NCBI GenBank assembly: GCA_037893245.1
Contig: JBAIAA010000450.1
Location: forward strand, 62,001-126,000
Origin: Crossaster papposus
Taxonomy: Eukaryota; Echinodermata; Asteroidea; Velatida; Solasteridae
Reading direction: 5' to 3'
DNA: 64,000 nucleotides
In this document: one piece after another, positions 59,351-64,000 of the stretch
Position numbering within the stretch: the stretch's first letter is position 1
Layout: the number at the start of each line of letters is the position of its first letter
The notes under the pieces: model-generated
What the model was told of the DNA's origin: nothing
The model's database searches: none
What the model saw: the letters and a program-made list of their open reading frames with translations, nothing else
Made by a program: the position numbers and the translations under genes

Positions 59351-59642
59351 TTATTTCGTAACGGTGATTTGTATTCGTCATATGTCCCTTTAGGGGCTCC
59401 GTAGAATACCATCGACTCAGAATAACAAACAATCTTTGTAAAAATACTTCCCGACTTCCGAACTAATAATACTCAATAGGCAGTTCATCTTTGCTTGCAT
59501 GCTGCCTGCGTCTCGTGATTTTTTAACATGAATCGTACGGGAAACAATACGAACCACTTCGGGGTTTCTGATTTACGTCGTTACGATTGAAAAAAACCAA
59601 CAGACCGGCCGTCTGACAGTGCGCCCTCAACTGACGTAAGGC

Positions 59643-60035
59643 AGTCCCGTTTCTAAATTGAATATTCATATCCACGATAGGCCTTACAATTTCGCGACAT
59701 TTTTCAACGATAAAAGTTAAAATTGAGGCAATAGCGATACGTTTCGGAGTGTTTTTAGAGAGATAATGTTGTAATATTTAAGTATTGACAATGTGAAAGG
59801 AAGCAATTTTGCCAGAAGGCAACACGAAAGGAATAAATCATTGTTTTTACGTTCCAAAACTGTGACTACAAAATGGTCGACGCGCAGGAATTCGGAGGCA
59901 AAGCCGAAGCCGAAACGTAGTCACGTTTCTAAATTGCATATTCATATCCACCATCGCCATACAATTTCGCGACATTTTTGCACGATCAAAGTTGAAATTG
60001 AGGCAATAGCGATATGTTTCGGAGTGTTTTGAGAC
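59643..60035. repeat. Direct duplication flanking 160 bp, next to the satellite
   Basis: 59643-59760 and 59919-60035 share CGTTTCTAAATTG, ATATTCATATCCAC, ACAATTTCGCGACATTTTT, AATTGAGGCAATAGCGATA and GTTTCGGAGTGTTTT in order. The second copy abuts the first 143-bp satellite unit. Confidence 0.9.
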
Positions 60036-61246
60036 AGTTTGCATTCGCTAGGGCGTACGAGGTCAAAGGTCATCTAGGGGTCACCTTTTTGAATCTGTGC
60101 GCGCTTTTTCGTCCCCTTCCCGGGGTCGTGCGGCGTTCAGACTCGGTGGGTGGGTCCGGCTCGGTCCCCGCAAGAACCAGTTTGCATTCGCTAGGGCGTG
60201 CGAGGTCAAAGGTCATCTAGGGGTCACCTTTTTCAAGTCTGTGCGCGTTTTTCGTCCCCTTCCCGGGGTCGTGCGGCGTTCAAACTCGGTGGGTGGGTCC
60301 GGCTCGGTCCCCGCAAGAACCAGGAACCAGTTTGCATTCGCTAGAGCGTGCGAGGTCAAAGGTCATCTAGGGGTCACCTTTTTGAATCTGTGCGCGCTTT
60401 TTCGTCCCCTTCCCGGGGTCGTGCGGCGTTCAAACTCGGTGGGTGGGTCCGGCTCGGTCCCCGCAAGAACCAGTTTGCATTCGCTAGGGCGTACGAGGTC
60501 AAAGGTCATCTAGGGGTCACCTTTTTGAATCTGTGCGCGCTTTTTCGTCCCCTTCCCGGGGTCGTGCGGCGTTCAAACTCGGTGGGTGGGTCCGGCTCGG
60601 TCCCCGCAAGAACCAGTTTGCATTCGCTAGGGCGTACGAGGTCAAAGGTCATCTAGGGGTCACCTTTTTGAATCTGTGCGCGCTTTTTCGTCCCCTTCCC
60701 GGGGTCGTGCGGCGTTCAAACTCGGTGGGTGGGTCCGGCTCGGTCCCCGCAAGAACCAGTTTGCATTCGCTAGAGCGTACGAGGTCAAAGGTCATCTAGG
60801 GGTCACCTTTTTGAATCTGTGCGCGCTTTTTCGTCCCCTTCCCGGGGTCGTGCGGCGTTCAAACTCGGTGGGTGGGTCCGGCTCGGTCCCCGCAAGAACC
60901 AGTTTGCATTCGCTAGAGCGTACGAGGTCAAAGGTCATCTAGGGGTCACCTTTTTGAATCTGTGCGCGCTTTTTCGTCCCCTTCCCGGGGTCGTGCGGCG
61001 TTCAAACTCGGTGGGTGGGTCCGGCTCGGTCCCCGCAAAAACCAGTTTGCATTCGCTAGAGCGTACGAGGTCAAAGGTCATCTAGGGGTCACCTTTTTGA
61101 ATCTGTGCGCGCTTTTTCGTCCCCTTCCCGGGGTCGTGCGGCGTTCAAACTCGGTGGGTGGGTCCGGCTCGGTCCCCGCAAGAACCAGTTTGCATTCGCT
61201 AGAGCGTACGAGGTCAAAGGTCATCTAGGGGTCACCTTTTTCAAGT
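60035..61246. repeat. 143-bp satellite, nine copies, each with DR1 plus DR5 nuclear-receptor sites
   Basis: AGGTCA-A-AGGTCA occurs at 60060, 60203, 60353, 60496, 60639, 60782, 60925, 61068 and 61211. Spacing is 143 bp except one step of 150, caused by a 7-bp duplication. In every copy GGGTCA follows after five bases (tctag). Units differ by only a few bases. A diverged tenth motif lies at 61325-61348. Overlapping 88-residue open frames in the array come from the stop-poor unit, not a gene. Confidence 0.97.
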
Positions 61247-62688
61247 TGGTCGGATCGTGCTTAAACTCGGTGATCGCAATGCTCGATGCGAAATAAAACG
61301 GGTTAGCGTTTTTCGGGTCTTCCGGGGTCAAAGGTCGTCTAAGGGTCGAATTTTCAAAGTTTGTCCTATCGGGCTAATGGACTGGGAAAAATTTTTTTAA
61401 CCCAGGAGGTCATTCAGGGGGTGAAACATCCCTTCAAAATAATGGTTTGGGCCAAAAGCCATAGAGTTGTGCAGACAAATCGAAATCTGATCCCTTTGTG
61501 TTTAGCCGCTGTCAAAAAAAGTCTCTGATATCTCTTTGAGCGGCCTTGGTAGAGAACAAACACAGCTGTTATCAATCGCCACCCAGATATCCCCTGGGGG
61601 GTAGTTAGAGCTGTTGGTCGTTGTTAGTTGTATCATATGGCTGTTTCATGTCTGTATTGCGCAATACTGATTTCAATGTTTACATGCTTGCAATGGATGT
61701 CCTTAAAAAAATACATAAAATAGCCAGAATGTTTAAATCTTTGATATGTGTGTCCAGGGTCCTTATATCCATCTGTTGAGACCGTGAGAAAAAGATTTGT
61801 ACCCCCAAACACAGTTCATTACCCCCAACATAAAACGTCCCCCCTTTGGAGGCACGAGGTGCCTCGACAAAAAAAAAAAGGTGGTGTCTCCCAGGGTTAA
61901 TAGACAGCAATATTGCACGATTTATGCAAGAATGATGGTGCTTTTGAAATCAGGCATTTTTATTTGGCACCTCCATGATAGAGTCAACATGTATCCACAA
62001 TCCCCATCCATCCAGGGAAGTAGCTACAAACCCGAGAACCGACAAACCCCGGGTGACCGCCTAGTAGTATAGATTTATCGTACGTACGTACGTACGAGTC
62101 GTACGTACGCCTTATTAGTCGTACGTACGCCTTACGAGTCGTACGTATACGGCATACGAGTCGTACGTACGCCATACGTATTTTTTTCAACCGCACCACT
62201 TCCAACTCGTACATTGTGTACGTCACCGGCACCACCCCGTATGAGAGTACATTTTGTATCATGGAACACGACCCCCTCAACGTCTCGTGATATAGACTTT
62301 CATGATCACCAACAGTCCAGTAAGGTATTTCAATTTGGTAGACAGACTAAGTTTTGTTTGTTGATGTTTGCAAATGTTGTATATTCCCTTTAAAGGTATT
62401 TAATTGGTTTTTTTCTTGTCTAGTTTTTCCCCGTAACTTATTCGAACCACTATTTGCGTAGAGCGCCCTCTATTGAATGAGATTAAAGGAGTAAGGCTTT
62501 ATTTTTCGCGTCTGAAGCATTGTTTCTGTGGTGTAGTTAAGAAAACGTTGGCTGAATACTAATTTTAACCTCGTCCATAACTGTTTTGAACCCTCAATTT
62601 TGATTCTGGGACCCTCAGGTGTTCCCCTAATTTGTCTATACAGATAACCCTTTTCCCATTTTTCCTCTAACGCTCCTCGGCTTTTCAG
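61247..62688. other. Non-coding DNA downstream of the satellite
   Basis: Nothing gene-like is seen. A GTACGTACG minisatellite lies at 62070-62180. Confidence 0.5.
62070..62180. repeat. GTACGTACG minisatellite
   Basis: Units of about 20 bp of the type GTACGTACGCCTTACGAGTC, about five copies, beginning with a (CGTA)n run. Each unit contains palindromic GTACGTAC. Confidence 0.85.
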
Positions 62689-62775
62689 AGAAGAGCAAAC
62701 GGACTGTGGACGTGTGCAAGTCCACATTCCGTAAACTCTTCCCGCAGCCCTGTGGACATTGCTCGGAGGTCCACA
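62689..62775 (+). CDS. Possible isolated exon of an unknown gene
   Basis: Strong acceptor (ctcggcttttcag) and donor (gtacgt). One frame gives KSKRTVDVCKSTFRKLFPQP, then CGHCSEVH; a second frame is also open. I do not recognise it. It could be the start of a gene continuing to the right. Confidence 0.3.
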
Positions 62776-64000
62776 GTACGTATGGGATGTTCGCACTCGC
62801 ACGCACATCGTGATAGAGGGCGCCCATTTCCTTCATCGTTCACCTCATGGCAGCGTATCTTTTTACACCGCATGCACGAAGGGTTTCGTCTTGAAAATAG
62901 TGCCTAAAGCGCTCTCGAGAGCAGACTACGAAGAGCTTTAGCGAAAACAATGACTTCACAATGCCATCGACCTGTCACGGTAGTCTAGTGGGTTATAGTA
63001 GAAGGAGCTATAAATTGAAACTCACAAGTAGGCCTATTAATTATTCTATTCTTCAAATTTAGTCAAATTCTATATAATAAGTCAAAAACATTTTTAGCAC
63101 AATATTATTTGAATTTTTTAAAATAAAAACCGAGAAAAGGAATACTGCAATCAGTAGTTTGTAGTCTGCTTTCAAGAGAGGAAACGGCAATGATATAACC
63201 CTTCGCTGTGTGTGTAAAAACAAACAAAAAAATGAACAAACTACGCGTATATCCTGGTGATATACAGGTATCTTGTATCTCGTCATCAATCCTCGTCTTT
63301 ATGGGCGCAGTGAAAAGCAGAATAACCAAACATCACTGTTGTTGGTCCGGGATTGCAATTAAAGGTATAAATCCAGTTTGAAACTTTGAATCGATATAAG
63401 AAAAGAAATTGAAAGCAATTTTAGCGCCTCAGCCTCTCACCGGCCGTTCCGATTGAAAGATTATCTTTTTCGTCTGCGCTTGTAGTACACGTCAATTACT
63501 CGTACAATAATGTCGAGCAGGAATCACAGCATTTTCCTTTCTTTCCTTTTTTTAATACCTCGCAGGTTAACAAAACCTGACCCCTGCCGTGCGTTTGAGG
63601 TAAATCGCCGGCAATTTGTTAAATCATAATCTCAGACGGGTTTTAAATTAAACTAATAAATAGCAAAAAACATAAGTGTTTGAGCGTGCGAACTCGAGAA
63701 TGCAACTCAGTCAAGATTGGTGGATTTGATAATTGGCCACACAAAAAAATGATTCTTTCCTTTTTTTTCTCCAATTGATGTGAACTTACGTCGGATTATC
63801 AAGGCTCGTGCCGCGTGATGGTGTCTTACAAAATTACAAACCTTTAGTACAGCGTTTGGCAGAAAGGTCTCGCTAATTGTAATTGGTGTCGCATCGAGTG
63901 GTCGATCTCGCCGCGTGCAGCTAAAAAAAACACACCAAATTGACAAATTATTTTAGAGGGGATTTAAAAAGGCAATTAAGAAACCTTGGAAGCTGGAAGA
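62776..64000. other. Non-coding DNA at the right edge
   Basis: No exon, RNA gene or repeat I can support. Confidence 0.4.

Noticed and set aside
60097-61296. Series of overlapping open frames of about 88 residues
   Set aside because: They arise because the 143-bp satellite unit is GC-rich and stop-poor. The unit length is not a multiple of three, so each frame breaks; no conserved protein is implied.
48160-62180. CRISPR-like interpretation of the regular repeats
   Set aside because: Repeats at 48.2, 50.4, 60.0-61.2 and 62.1 kb have no unique spacers and the DNA is eukaryotic; they are mini- and satellite DNA.
63707-63946. - strand frame with splice-like ends
   Set aside because: Low-complexity start and no recognisable motif; the evidence is no better than chance.

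Overview
The window reads as nuclear DNA of a marine invertebrate deuterostome, most likely an echinoderm or a close relative. That attribution is inferred from gene content, gene order and repeat style, not from a species marker. Genes have many short exons with GT-AG introns. Introns are AT-rich and full of TACATGTA-type palindromes, long poly-G or poly-C runs, tRNA-derived SINEs, small inverted-repeat elements and a decayed LINE.

Layout. (1) 4305-16795, + strand: the 3' nineteen coding exons of an ErbB/EGF-receptor tyrosine kinase. They encode 1065 residues in one consistent frame: cysteine-rich ectodomain, transmembrane helix, complete kinase and phosphotyrosine tail. The 5' exons lie left of the window. 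(2) 16796-27832: ErbB 3' UTR, intergenic DNA and the 3' UTR of the next gene. (3) 27833-52745, - strand: a gene I do not recognise. Seven exons join in phase into about 1590 residues. The protein is Ser/Pro-rich and probably nuclear, with one C2H2 finger, a C4 zinc knuckle and two exact PLDLS (CtBP-binding type) motifs. (4) 53171?-56314, + strand: an Ikaros-family (IKZF-like) zinc-finger gene, head to head with the previous gene across a CpG-rich stretch of about 0.4 kb. (5) 56315-64000: no confident gene. It holds a TIR element, short hairpins, minisatellites and a nine-copy 143-bp tandem array. Every copy of that array carries AGGTCA-A-AGGTCA (a perfect DR1) followed five bases later by GGGTCA (DR5 spacing).

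Main points. Human ErbB and Ikaros genes lie together on four chromosomes (EGFR/IKZF1, ERBB2/IKZF3, ERBB3/IKZF4, ERBB4/IKZF2). This window shows one ErbB and one Ikaros-like gene about 36 kb apart, as expected of the linkage before vertebrate genome duplication. The nuclear-receptor-site array and the unrecognised PLDLS protein with its shared promoter are the least explained items. Splice sites were placed by eye from GT/AG signals, reading phase and protein similarity; no transcript was available.
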